A stretch of 64,000 bases of DNA from DASVTR01 sp036387475 (GTDB lineage Bacteria; Acidobacteriota; Blastocatellia; Pyrinomonadales; Pyrinomonadaceae), in contig DASVTR010000015.1 in NCBI GenBank assembly GCA_036387475.1, forward strand, positions 1 through 64,000, in the 5' to 3' direction. Below are positions 26,096-34,802 of the stretch, one piece after another. Made by a program: the position numbers and the translations under genes. Numbering within the stretch: the first letter of the stretch is position 1; each line of letters starts with the position of its first letter. The notes beneath the pieces were generated by a model. That model had not been told where the DNA came from and did no database searches. It saw nothing but the letters and a program-made list of their open reading frames with translations.

Positions 26096-27493
26096 CTATG
26101 CCGCTCCGTGACCAGAGCTTTGATGCTCGGAAGCGCTGCCGCGCTCGCCGCGCCCCTGAATTCCGAGCGCTCGCATACGCCTGTAGAGATGGCTGCGGTC
26201 AACGCCCATCAACTCTGCCGCGCGCGAGACGTTGCCTTCGGCTTCCGCCAGCTTTCTTTGAATAAACTCGCGGTGATAAGCGTCCGTCGCCGCCTTGAAG
26301 GACGGAAACCTGAAAGAGGCAGCGGGCGGTTCTTCGCCGCCGAAGACGGGCAAATCATTCGCGCTGACCTTCGTCTTGCCGTGCATAATCACCACGCGCT
26401 CGATGGTATTCCTCAACTCGCGCACGTTGCCCGGCCAGGAATAACTCTGCATCGCATCCATCGCATCACTTTCAAAACGCTTCGGCCTTTTGCCGTAAGC
26501 CAGCGAGAAACGCTGGTTAAAATGTTCGACAAGCAGCGGCACGTCTTCCAGCCGCTCGCGTAAAGGCGGCAACTCGAAGGGAATCACATTCAAGCGATAA
26601 AAGAGGTCTGGACGAAAGTTTCCCTGCTCGATTTCAAAGTAGAGCCGCTTGTTCGTCGCGGCGATGACGCGCACGTCAACGCGCACGCTTGTGCCGCTGC
26701 CGACAGGCTCGAAGCGCTGCTCCTCAAGCACACGCAAGACCTTGGCCTGCACACGCGCGCTCATGTCGCCCACCTCATCCAGAAAGAGCGTCGCGCCGTC
26801 GGCCAATTCAAACTTGCCCTTCTTCGCGGCGGTCGCGCCCGTGAACGCTCCCTTGACGTGGCCGAACAATTCAGACTCGATTAACTCTTCGGGAATCGCC
26901 GCCGAGTTGACTTCGATGAAGGGCGCGCCCGCGCGACGTGACTGTGCGTGAATCGCACGCGCGACCAATTCCTTTCCTGTCCCGGACTCGCCGTAAATAA
27001 GAACGCGCCCGTCGGTCGGAGCGACGACCACAATCTGCTTACGCAAAGCGCGCATCGCGATAGACTCGCCGACCATCGCATACTCTTCATTCAACGCGTC
27101 CGTCAACTCCGCGTTAACGCGTTCCAGTTCTTTCTGTCGCAGGGCATTGCGGACTGTCAGGATGGTCTTCTCAATCGAGAGCGGTTTTTCGATGAAGTCG
27201 AACGCGCCGAGCTTTGTCGCCCGCACAGCCGTCTCTATATTTCCGTGGCCGGAGATCATTACGACAGCCGCCTCAATGCCTGCGGCGCGCAATTTCTCCA
27301 ACGTCTCAAGGCCGTCAATGCCGGGCAGCCAGACATCCAACAGCACGCAGCCGTAAGCTCTGCGCTCGACTGCCTTCAAGCACTCCTCGCCCGACCCGAC
27401 CGCTTCGGCAGCAAAGCCTTCGTCTTCCAGCACCGCGCGCAGGGTGTCGCGGATACCGCGCTCGTCGTCAACAATGAGTATGGAATTAGCCAC
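26096..27493 (-). CDS. ntrX: Sigma-54-dependent response regulator (NtrX/NtrC type)
   Basis: About 465 aa. The receiver domain has the phospho-Asp in LLDVWLPG. The AAA+ domain has Walker A GESGTGKELVARAIHA and the sigma-54 contact loop GAFTGAT. The C-terminal Fis-type HTH is NVSRAAELMGVDRSHLYRRM. It activates transcription with RpoN when phosphorylated by its partner kinase upstream. The GTG start at 27493 immediately follows a repeat element, with no Shine-Dalgarno visible. An open frame into the repeat (to 27553) is artefactual. Confidence 0.9.
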   Translation of the reverse strand: MANSILIVDDERGIRDTLRAVLEDEGFAAEAVGSGEECLKAVERRAYGCVLLDVWLPGIDGLETLEKLRAAGIEAAVVMISGHGNIETAVRATKLGAFDFIEKPLSIEKTILTVRNALRQKELERVNAELTDALNEEYAMVGESIAMRALRKQIVVVAPTDGRVLIYGESGTGKELVARAIHAQSRRAGAPFIEVNSAAIPEELIESELFGHVKGAFTGATAAKKGKFELADGATLFLDEVGDMSARVQAKVLRVLEEQRFEPVGSGTSVRVDVRVIAATNKRLYFEIEQGNFRPDLFYRLNVIPFELPPLRERLEDVPLLVEHFNQRFSLAYGKRPKRFESDAMDAMQSYSWPGNVRELRNTIERVVIMHGKTKVSANDLPVFGGEEPPAASFRFPSFKAATDAYHREFIQRKLAEAEGNVSRAAELMGVDRSHLYRRMRALGIQGRGERGSASEHQSSGHGAA

Positions 27494-27582
27494 AGTGGTC
27501 AGTGGTCGGTGGCCGGTGGTCAGTGGTCTGCCTGATGGTCTTGAACTGACCACTGACCACTGACCACTGACTACTGACTAAT
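27489..27582. repeat. Heptamer inverted repeat, GTGGTCA subfamily
   Basis: The left arm is CAGTGGTCAGTGGTCGGTGG and continues; the right arm GACCACTGACCACTGACCAC complements it. The element contains the stop codon of the kinase gene (last codons Ser-Gln-stop) and reaches the GTG start of the regulator gene. Confidence 0.85.
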
Positions 27583-29832
27583 CGTCGGTATTTCAATGGT
27601 GAACTTCGCGCCGCGCGGGTGATTGGCTTCGGCGCGGATGCGTCCGCCGTGATCCGTGATAATGCGCTGAACAATGGCGAGGCCGAGGCCGGTGCCGCGC
27701 CCGCGCGTTGAAAAATAAGGTTGAAAGAGACGCCGGAAATCTGTGCGCGGGATGCCGTGGCCCGTATCCGTGACTTCGGCCAGCAGCAGGCCGCGCGAGG
27801 GGTCGTGCGCTGTCGCAACCGTGACGCGCTGTTCCCCCTCGACGTTTTCGAGCGCTTCGAGCGCGTTATCAATCAGGTTAACGAAGACGCGGCGCACCTG
27901 CTCTGCGTCGAGCATAGCCGATGGTAGCTGTGGCGCGAGAGCAACGTCCAAGCGCACGCCGTTCAAGCGTTCTTCGTAAAGGGTGATAGCTTGCCTGACA
28001 ACCTCGTTCAAATCTGCTGCTTCAAGGCGCGCGTGCGGCAGCCGGGCAAAGCGAGAGAACTCGTCAACCATCGCTTTGAGTCCGGCGACCTCGCGCGTGA
28101 TCGTCGCCGTACATTCGTCAACAACCTGAGCGACACGCGCACGCTCAATGGCAGCATTGCCGTTTCCGCTGCCGTTGGAATCGCCGTTCGCGCCGCGATG
28201 AAAATTCTTGGCGATGCGTTCGGCTGAGAGTTGTATCGGCGTCAGAGGGTTCTTAATCTCGTGAGCCATACGGCGCGCGACCTCGCTCCAGGCTGCGGCC
28301 CGCTGCGCGGTTAAAAGCTCCGATAAATCTTCGATGACGATGACGACGCCGCGCTCTCCGCCATCGGGAGCGCGTAAAGTTGTGGCGGTCAGGGCGACGG
28401 GGAGCGCTGCTCCGTCGGGCGAGTTGCCACGCGCCAGTTCTGTCTGCTCTGTGGCACGGTTCATTCGACGGGCGCGACGAATAAGACGCTCGATGACTGC
28501 GTTGTCTTCGGGGCTGGTGATATTGCCGAGCGTCGTGGATGCGGGCGGAAGAGCTTCGAGTCGCAACATGGCGGCGGCGGCAGCATTGATGGTTGTCACC
28601 AGCCCGCTTTCGTCCAACGAGATGACGCCGGTTGACAATGATTCGAGAATTGTTTCGATGTAGTTGCGCCGCTCTTCGAGAGCCAGATTCTTTTCGCGTA
28701 GTTCGGTCGCGCCCGCTTCGATGTGTCGGCGATTCTCGTCGAGTTGCGCCGTCATCTGGTTAAACGAATCTGCGAGCAGGGCCAACTCGTCTTCGGCGAT
28801 GGTTTCGACGCGGTGTGAGAGGTTGCCGCGAGCGACTTCGTTGGAAGCTTCGGCGAGCGCTTGAATCGGCTTGGCAATGCCGCGCGCCAAGTGAATAGCA
28901 ACCCACGTGGAGGCGAAGAGCAGCAGCAAGGTCAGCAGTCCGAGCGTCGAGAGTCCGAGTAGTCGGACTTTGCGCTGGCGCGCGACGAGCTTGCTATACT
29001 CGCTTCTTGAATCGGTCAGAATCTCGCCGAGCGCAGAGTCGGCGCGACGCGTTGAAGCAACGGAGAGGAGACGGTCTCCGCTCAAAGGGATTGTCGCCAC
29101 GTCGAAGCCCTTGCCATCGGAGAGGCTGGCGTCAGTTCCGCCTGATTGTCGCGCTTGTCTGAGCGCTTCTTCCAACTCAATGCGCTCCGCCTCCGGCAGT
29201 CTGGTCTCGCTTCTTAAGAAGACTTCGCCGCCTGCGCCTGTAATCTCTATGGCAGCCAGATTGCCGCTTTCGACAAAGCGCGTCAGCGCATTCTCGTGAT
29301 TGAACTCTGGCATCCCGTCGAGCATCACTGCCAGCAGCGAGGCGTTCCCACGCAGGCTGCGCGCCTGAACTTCCTGCGACTCACGCTGCACCTTGACCGC
29401 TTCATTAACGATGTCTTCGGGCAGACGATAAAACCATTTTTCGAGCGAGCGATTGAGGAAGAGATATGAGAAGACGGCCATCGCCGTGATCGGGAGCAGG
29501 CTTACCGAAATGAAATAGACGATTAAGCGCGTCTTGATTTTAGAGCCGAGCTTGCGCTCGCGGCGCTCGCGGCGCAGCTTGATGAGATTGCGGATAAAGA
29601 TAAAGCTAAAGACGATGAAGGCTGCGAAATTGAGCGATGAAAGCGCGTAGAGCAGCAGCGTGTCTGAAGCCGTGTCTGGCGGTACGACCGTCCAGAGGCC
29701 GAAGGCTTGCAGCGCGATGAGCACGGAGAGCGGCAGGAGCACAAGACCGCCGAGCAGCCAGGGGGCAGTCCGCCGTCGCGGCTTAAGTTCTCCCGTCACG
29801 TCCTCTTCAGTGGTTCGCGTCTTCTGGCTCAT
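27571..29832 (-). CDS. ntrY: NtrY-like membrane sensor histidine kinase
   Basis: About 753 aa. Hydrophobic helices lie near the N-terminus (WLLGGLVLLPLSVLIALQAF and two more before residue 130), then an extracytoplasmic region and another helix (LGLLTLLLLFASTWVAIHLA), a HAMP segment, a PAS domain, HisKA with AHEIKNPLTPIQLSAERI, and HATPase with GTGLGLAIVQRI. It phosphorylates the regulator encoded next. The frame is open to 29901; the ATG at 29832 is favoured but lacks a clear ribosome site. The NtrY name follows from architecture; the signal is unknown. Confidence 0.88.
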   Translation of the reverse strand: MSQKTRTTEEDVTGELKPRRRTAPWLLGGLVLLPLSVLIALQAFGLWTVVPPDTASDTLLLYALSSLNFAAFIVFSFIFIRNLIKLRRERRERKLGSKIKTRLIVYFISVSLLPITAMAVFSYLFLNRSLEKWFYRLPEDIVNEAVKVQRESQEVQARSLRGNASLLAVMLDGMPEFNHENALTRFVESGNLAAIEITGAGGEVFLRSETRLPEAERIELEEALRQARQSGGTDASLSDGKGFDVATIPLSGDRLLSVASTRRADSALGEILTDSRSEYSKLVARQRKVRLLGLSTLGLLTLLLLFASTWVAIHLARGIAKPIQALAEASNEVARGNLSHRVETIAEDELALLADSFNQMTAQLDENRRHIEAGATELREKNLALEERRNYIETILESLSTGVISLDESGLVTTINAAAAAMLRLEALPPASTTLGNITSPEDNAVIERLIRRARRMNRATEQTELARGNSPDGAALPVALTATTLRAPDGGERGVVIVIEDLSELLTAQRAAAWSEVARRMAHEIKNPLTPIQLSAERIAKNFHRGANGDSNGSGNGNAAIERARVAQVVDECTATITREVAGLKAMVDEFSRFARLPHARLEAADLNEVVRQAITLYEERLNGVRLDVALAPQLPSAMLDAEQVRRVFVNLIDNALEALENVEGEQRVTVATAHDPSRGLLLAEVTDTGHGIPRTDFRRLFQPYFSTRGRGTGLGLAIVQRIITDHGGRIRAEANHPRGAKFTIEIPTISQ

Positions 29833-29953
29833 AGATGGCAGCACTTTCAACGGGAAGTTTACCATACGTCCGGCTCTGTCGCTCTCGCGCTCGCGGTGCA
29901 AGTCTGTGACGGCTTCGGCTAGAATAAGCAGGCGGTCAGATTAAAGCCGACGG

Positions 29954-30988
29954 ATGAGGCGAATGGAATTCTCTGCAATCTTTTTCAATCGTGCAGGACG
30001 CATACGCAGCGGGTGGCGTGTCCTGGCCTTTGCGGTGACGCTGGTCTTGACTATTCGTTTTCTATTTGACCTCACTCGCGTCCTGCTGCTGAAGGTCGTC
30101 GGGTTGCCGGAAGACGTTCTTGCAGCGAGCGCTTGGGGCTGGGTCTTGCAGGCCGCTATCTTTTTGATCGCCGCGACGCTGCTCGGCTGGGGTTACGGCA
30201 AGCTGTTTGAAGATTTGCCTGCGCGTGCGCTCGGCTGGGGATTTCACAGCGGTTGGTTGCGCGACTGGCTCAAGGGAACGCTCGTCGGCGGCGCTTCCCT
30301 CCTCTTGGCAACTCTGCTCGCGGCGAGCTTCGGCGGCTTTAGTTTCACGCTCAATGCAGCGGCGGCGTTTCCGGCCATTGGCCGTACGCTCCTGCTCTCC
30401 GGCCTTATCTTTATACTCGCCGCCGCCGCAGAGGAAGCGATGTTTCGCGGTTATCCGCTGCAAACGATGGCGCGCTCGAAAATGGCATGGCTGGCGATTT
30501 TGATAACTTCTATTATCTTCTCCGCAGGGCATCTGGATAACCCGAACGTCGTGCGCGGCTTTACTTTTGCGAATACGGCGGTGGCAGGCGTCTGGCTGGC
30601 CGTCGCTTATCTGCGAACTCGCAGCCTCTGGTTTCCGCTCGGCGTTCACTGGTCATGGAATTGGATGATGGGCGCGGTGCTCGGCCTGCCCGTCAGCGGA
30701 ATCAATCATCTGACGCCGAACCCTTTGGTGCGAGCCGAAGCAATCGGCCCGGCGTGGCTGACCGGCGGGTCATACGGAATCGAGGGCGGAGCAGCCTGCA
30801 CCGTCGCCCTTATCGTCTCGACTCTCTTTGTCTGGCGCACAGGACTGCTGTCCGCAACCGAAGAGATGAAGCGTTTCACAGACCACGAGATTCCGAAATG
30901 GGAACAAACGCCCCCTCCGATTCAACCGCAACTGTTCGACAGCCGTGTGACACCACAAAGTCTGAGCGAAGACGAACGCCAGGTTTAA
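29954..30988 (+). CDS. CPBP-family intramembrane metalloprotease
   Basis: A 344-aa multi-pass membrane protein with the CAAX-protease/Abi motifs EEAMFRGYPLQ, SAGHLDNPN and HWSWNWMMG, supplying the Glu and His catalytic residues. The C-terminal tail (after about 300) is soluble and proline-rich. Members process prenylated or other membrane proteins or act in bacteriocin self-immunity; nothing nearby says which. Divergent from ntrY with about 120 nt between starts. Confidence 0.85.
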   Translation: MRRMEFSAIFFNRAGRIRSGWRVLAFAVTLVLTIRFLFDLTRVLLLKVVGLPEDVLAASAWGWVLQAAIFLIAATLLGWGYGKLFEDLPARALGWGFHSGWLRDWLKGTLVGGASLLLATLLAASFGGFSFTLNAAAAFPAIGRTLLLSGLIFILAAAAEEAMFRGYPLQTMARSKMAWLAILITSIIFSAGHLDNPNVVRGFTFANTAVAGVWLAVAYLRTRSLWFPLGVHWSWNWMMGAVLGLPVSGINHLTPNPLVRAEAIGPAWLTGGSYGIEGGAACTVALIVSTLFVWRTGLLSATEEMKRFTDHEIPKWEQTPPPIQPQLFDSRVTPQSLSEDERQV

Positions 30989-31186
30989 GACGGCAGTTTG
31001 TTAACGGTTTTCGACCAGCATACGTCTTAAGAGTTGGCAGGCTGAAAGAGTGTAGGCCGGCAAGCGCCTCAAAAGAATCCGGCCAGGAACTTCTTCCAAA
31101 TTTTCCGGGAAAGCACGCGCCGAGGGCAGTTGCCGAGCGCGTCGAGTGGAATGTCCAAGCTTGAGCTAACAGGAGACTTACTCCTT

Positions 31187-31741
31187 ATGGCCGGTACGGC
31201 GTTAGCCGTCAATAGAGCGCCCGTTGCCGAAACATCGCCCCACGCCTCGCTCGTCGAGGCCGCGCGCGATGGCGACCAGCGGGCCTTCGGGCAGCTTTAC
31301 GATCTGTACGGGCCGATGGTGCACGGCATTCTGCTGGCGCGCGTGCCCTGGGGCGAGGTTGACGATCTAGTGCAGGACGTTTTCCTGCTGGCCTTTAAGC
31401 GGCTGGGGAGTTTACGCGACTGCGCCGCCTTCGGCGCTTGGCTGGCGATGATAACGCGTAATCGCGCGATGGATTTCCACCGCCGTTCGCGCGAGATGGC
31501 AGAGTTGCCCGAAGACCTGGCGCGGGCCGAAAGCCGCGAGACGGAAGCACGCGAAGTGCTTGAATTGATTCGCAGCCTGCCCGAAGCTTACAGGGAAACC
31601 TTAGTGCTCAGGTTGGTGGAAGGAATGACGGGGCCAGAAATCGCCGAACGCACGAATCTGACGCCAGCCTCTGTGCGCGTCAATCTACATCGCGGAATGA
31701 AGCTGCTGCGCGAAAAGCTCAGCGGAACGGAGGGCACATGA
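31187..31741 (+). CDS. ECF-type RNA polymerase sigma factor
   Basis: About 184 aa. Region 2 shows QRAFGQLYDLYGPMVHGI and DDLVQDVFLLAFKRL. Region 4 shows LPEAYRETLVLRLVEGMTG and the HTH NLTPASVRVNLHRGMKLLREKL. Earlier in-frame starts exist at 31130 (TTG) and 31151 (ATG); the ATG at 31187 has GGAG 11 nt upstream. It overlaps the next gene by 4 nt (ATGA), the usual sigma/anti-sigma arrangement. The 200 nt before it show nothing assignable. Confidence 0.88.
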   Translation: MAGTALAVNRAPVAETSPHASLVEAARDGDQRAFGQLYDLYGPMVHGILLARVPWGEVDDLVQDVFLLAFKRLGSLRDCAAFGAWLAMITRNRAMDFHRRSREMAELPEDLARAESRETEAREVLELIRSLPEAYRETLVLRLVEGMTGPEIAERTNLTPASVRVNLHRGMKLLREKLSGTEGT

Positions 31742-32343
31742 GCGACGATTACCTGTGGAACAAATCAGGCACGCCTGACCCGGAGATAGAACGACTGGAA
31801 CAACTCCTCGGAGATTTGCGCTATCGTCGCCCAAGCGGCAACTTGCCCCTGCCGCAGAGCGCGCCGGTTTCTTCACGCCGCAGCTTCCCTCCCGTGTTCG
31901 CCATAGCGGCTGCCGTGCTGTTCATGATGGTGGCTGCCGGTGCTTGGTTCGCCCTCGGCCTACGCAATCAGGAAACAACGCCAGGTGTGGCGGCAATCAA
32001 CGTGCAACCCGGAGCAGCGCGCGATTGGCCCAACCCGGAAAGCATGTCTGTCATGACCGCGCCGGTAACTTCTGTTGAAACGAACGAGCCTGAATTGAAA
32101 TTCTCAGGGCCGAAAGCCTCAAGACTTAACCGACAACGGCGCTCGCCGGAGCTTAGACGCGGAGCACAGCCGGATGTTCAGTTAGCAAGCTCTTCATCTC
32201 CCAACCGCCGCGAGCGAATCAGTGAAGACGAGGGAGTGGCGGCCAGAGAGCAATTGATAAAGGCGCTGCATCTAGCCAGTTCAAAGCTCAATCAGGTGCA
32301 GAAAAAGATTCAGGATAACAAAGCCGCTGGCCCCGTATCTTAA
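31738..32343 (+). CDS. Single-pass membrane protein, likely anti-sigma factor
   Basis: A 201-aa protein with a cytoplasmic N-terminus of about 55 residues, one membrane helix (FAIAAAVLFMMVAAGAWFAL) and a periplasmic low-complexity C-terminus ending in a helix (QLIKALHLASSKLNQVQKKI). It has no zinc-binding anti-sigma motif. The role is inferred from the 4-nt overlap with the sigma gene and from topology. Confidence 0.65.
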   Translation: MSDDYLWNKSGTPDPEIERLEQLLGDLRYRRPSGNLPLPQSAPVSSRRSFPPVFAIAAAVLFMMVAAGAWFALGLRNQETTPGVAAINVQPGAARDWPNPESMSVMTAPVTSVETNEPELKFSGPKASRLNRQRRSPELRRGAQPDVQLASSSSPNRRERISEDEGVAAREQLIKALHLASSKLNQVQKKIQDNKAAGPVS

Positions 32344-32372
32344 ATTTGAAGAAGAGACGAACGGAGTTCTGT

Positions 32373-32948
32373 ATGAAGCCCACGTTAATAAAATCTCTGA
32401 GACTACTGTTTCCCGCATTGCTCATTGTCGCAGGCGTTGCGGCAAACGCTTACGGGCAGGACGCCAAGCTGCGGATTAGCGACCTCGAACGTCTTGAACC
32501 GCGTGCCTCGCAGGTTCTGGATATCAACATTGACGAGCGCCTGCTGCAAATCGCCGTCAAGTTTCTCAATCCCAAAGACCCTGAGCAGGCAAAGGTCAGA
32601 GAGTTGGTCGCCGGGTTGAAGGGCGTCTACGTCAAGAGCTACGATTTTGACAAACCGGGCGAATACTCTGCGGCGGATTTCGCACCGATTAGCACGCAAC
32701 TAAAGGGGCCTGGCTGGTCTCGAATGGTCGGCATCCGAAGCGCGCGCGACAAGGCGAACATAGAAGTCTACACGATGCTCGTCGGCGACAAGATTGGCGG
32801 CATGGCCGTCATCGCCACCGAAGCGACGCAACTAATGATCGTCAACATCGTCGGCCCGATTGACCTCGAAAAGCTTGCCGCGCTCGAAGGTAACTTCGGC
32901 ATCCCTAAACTGGAAATCAAGATTGACGAACCGAAACGAAAGGAGTGA
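32373..32948 (+). CDS. DUF4252 secreted protein (copy 1)
   Basis: About 191 aa, with signal peptide LLFPALLIVAGVAANAYGQ. The body matches the DUF4252 pattern: LKGVYVKSYDFD, GWSRMVGIRSARDKANIEVY and GGMAVIATEATQLMIVNIVG. GGAG 8 nt before the ATG at 32373 supports that start over 32346. It follows the membrane protein by 29 nt and is probably co-transcribed with the ECF sigma gene. The family has no known biochemical function. Confidence 0.75.
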   Translation: MKPTLIKSLRLLFPALLIVAGVAANAYGQDAKLRISDLERLEPRASQVLDINIDERLLQIAVKFLNPKDPEQAKVRELVAGLKGVYVKSYDFDKPGEYSAADFAPISTQLKGPGWSRMVGIRSARDKANIEVYTMLVGDKIGGMAVIATEATQLMIVNIVGPIDLEKLAALEGNFGIPKLEIKIDEPKRKE

Positions 32949-32956
32949 TGGCCCTT

Positions 32957-33457
32957 ATGACACAGCGCAAGCGATACTTCGTTTACGTTCTCGCGCTCAT
33001 GGTCGCACTCTCCTTCGGCTATTCTACGGCGCGAGCGAAAGACCCCGAATTTGACGCGATCACCAAGCATCTCAAAGCACAATACAGAGCCAAGCGCCGC
33101 AAGATTCCCTTCATGGGACTGGCAAACTTCGCCATCAAAATCATTCGTCCCGCCGGGGTCAAAAGCATCAAGGTTGCAATCTTTGAAGAATTAAGCCACG
33201 CGCCCTCCGCAGGCAACAACGAATTGACCGTCGTCATGCGCAACGCGCTCAGCCCCGAATGGCTGCCGCTCGTGCGCGTCCGCTCGCGCAACGGCGAGCA
33301 GATGTACGTCTACGCCAGAGACGCGGGCGAGAGCGTCAAGCTAATGGTCGTCACTATCGACGGCACAGAAGCGGTCGTCGCACGCGTTCAGGTCAATCCG
33401 CAGAAGTTGAAAGAGTTTCTCGACAATCCAAAGATTCTCGGCATCTCACTCAAATAA
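32957..33457 (+). CDS. DUF4252 secreted protein (copy 2)
   Basis: About 166 aa, with signal peptide YFVYVLALMVALSFGYSTARA. The C-terminal half resembles the preceding gene (WLPLVRVRSRNGEQMYVYAR, LMVVTIDGTEAVVARVQV), so the pair arose by duplication. An ATG at 32948 lies too close to AGGAG; the ATG at 32957 has better spacing. It is the last gene of the sigma operon, and a hairpin repeat follows 2 nt after the stop codon. Confidence 0.7.
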   Translation: MTQRKRYFVYVLALMVALSFGYSTARAKDPEFDAITKHLKAQYRAKRRKIPFMGLANFAIKIIRPAGVKSIKVAIFEELSHAPSAGNNELTVVMRNALSPEWLPLVRVRSRNGEQMYVYARDAGESVKLMVVTIDGTEAVVARVQVNPQKLKEFLDNPKILGISLK

Positions 33458-33458
33458 A

Positions 33459-33541
33459 AAGTCTAGAGTCTAAAGACAGGAGTCCAGAGTCAAGCACTTG
33501 CTTTTGACTCTGGCCTCCTGTCTTTAGACTCTTAGACTCTC
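33459..33541. repeat. Heptamer inverted repeat, GTCTAGA/GTCTAAA subfamily
   Basis: The left arm reads AGTCTAGAGTCTAAAGACAG then GAGTCCAGAGTC. The right arm complements AGAGTCTAAAGACAGGAGGC. About 35 bp pair around a 12-nt loop. It lies between convergent genes and could end transcription on both strands. Confidence 0.85.
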
Positions 33542-33547
33542 TCTTGT

Positions 33548-34699
33548 TTATCTCTCGTCAATGGGCACGTATGACAAATCGCGTTCGCCCGTGTATTCGG
33601 CGCGCGGGCGAATCAGTTTGTTGTTCGCGTATTGTTCGAGGATATGTCCTGTCCAACCGCTGATGCGGCTGACGGCGAAGATGGGCGTGAAGAGTTCGAG
33701 CGGAATGCCCATCATGTAGTAGGTCGAAGCGGAATAGAAATCGACGTTCGGATACATGCCCTTTTCGCGCATCATGATCTCTTCAATTTTGCGCGAAACC
33801 TCGTGCCATTTCGTTTCCCCTGCAAGCTCTCCCATCTCTTTTGAGAATCTTCGGAGGTGTGTGGCGCGGGGGTCTTCCGTTTTATAGACGGCGTGGCCGA
33901 TGCCCATGATTTTCCGTTTCTGCGCCAGCGCTTCACGTATGTATTGCTCTGTGTTTTCGACTTCGCCGATTTCGAGCAGCATCTTCATGACGTTGGTGTT
34001 CGCGCCGCCGTGCAGCGGGCCGGAGAGAGCAGCGATGGCTGCCGTCACAGCGCCGTACATGTCTGCGAGCGTTCCGGCGACGACGCGCGCCGTAAACGTA
34101 GAAGCATTCAACTCGTGGTCGGCGTGCAGCATCAGGCAGACATCGAAGACGTGCGCGTCGTGCTCGGAAGGCATCTCACCTTTGAGCATGTAGAGAAAGT
34201 TGGTGGCGATGTTGAGTTCCGGTTTGGGCTTGATTGGCTCTTGCCCGTTATGAAGACGTGCGGCGGCGGCGACGATGGTCGGCAGTTGTGCCGTCAAACG
34301 CGTGGCCGTTCGCAGGGAAGCCCCGCGCGAAGTATCACGCGCGCTGTTGTCGTAAAAGTCGAGCGCCGAAATACTCGTCCGCAGCGTGTCCATCGGCTCT
34401 GCATCGCGCGGAAACTGCCGCATCAACTCCAACAACCCGGCGGGCATTTCGTAGCATTGCGAGAGCGATGCTCTTAGTTCGTCGAGTTCCGCGCTTTTGG
34501 GGAGGCGACCGTGCCAGAGAAGAAAGATGACCTCTTCAAAAGTGGAATGTTGGGCGAGATCGTGAATGTTGTAGCCCTGATAGATGAGTATTCCCTGCTG
34601 GCCGTTCACGTCGCCGATTGCTGAAGTCGCGGCGACCACGTCCCGCAGCCCGGCAGCACTGGCCGCCGTAGCAGCGCCCGTATCCTTCGCTTTATTCAT
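33548..34699 (-). CDS. Citrate synthase (possibly 2-methylcitrate synthase)
   Basis: A 383-aa condensing enzyme of the compact bacterial type II. It shows the His-containing blocks LMLHADHELNASTF and GIGHAVYKTEDPRA and GGANTNVMKMLLEIG, which hold catalytic His and Asp. It condenses oxaloacetate with acetyl-CoA; some members prefer propionyl-CoA. No prpB or prpD lies nearby, so citrate synthase is the default. Confidence 0.88.
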   Translation of the reverse strand: MNKAKDTGAATAASAAGLRDVVAATSAIGDVNGQQGILIYQGYNIHDLAQHSTFEEVIFLLWHGRLPKSAELDELRASLSQCYEMPAGLLELMRQFPRDAEPMDTLRTSISALDFYDNSARDTSRGASLRTATRLTAQLPTIVAAAARLHNGQEPIKPKPELNIATNFLYMLKGEMPSEHDAHVFDVCLMLHADHELNASTFTARVVAGTLADMYGAVTAAIAALSGPLHGGANTNVMKMLLEIGEVENTEQYIREALAQKRKIMGIGHAVYKTEDPRATHLRRFSKEMGELAGETKWHEVSRKIEEIMMREKGMYPNVDFYSASTYYMMGIPLELFTPIFAVSRISGWTGHILEQYANNKLIRPRAEYTGERDLSYVPIDER

Positions 34700-34802
34700 G
34701 ATCTCGTGTCCTTATGTTTGAAGTAATTTTGAAGATAGCAAAGAGCGTGACGTGTGACAAGTGACGGCTCGATAGAGAATACGTTTACGGCTTATGAGAC
34801 TA

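Noticed and set aside
33459..33541. Reading the repeat only as an ordinary rho-independent terminator
   Set aside because: It may terminate transcription, but the 7-bp internal period and related elements elsewhere are not explained by a terminator alone.
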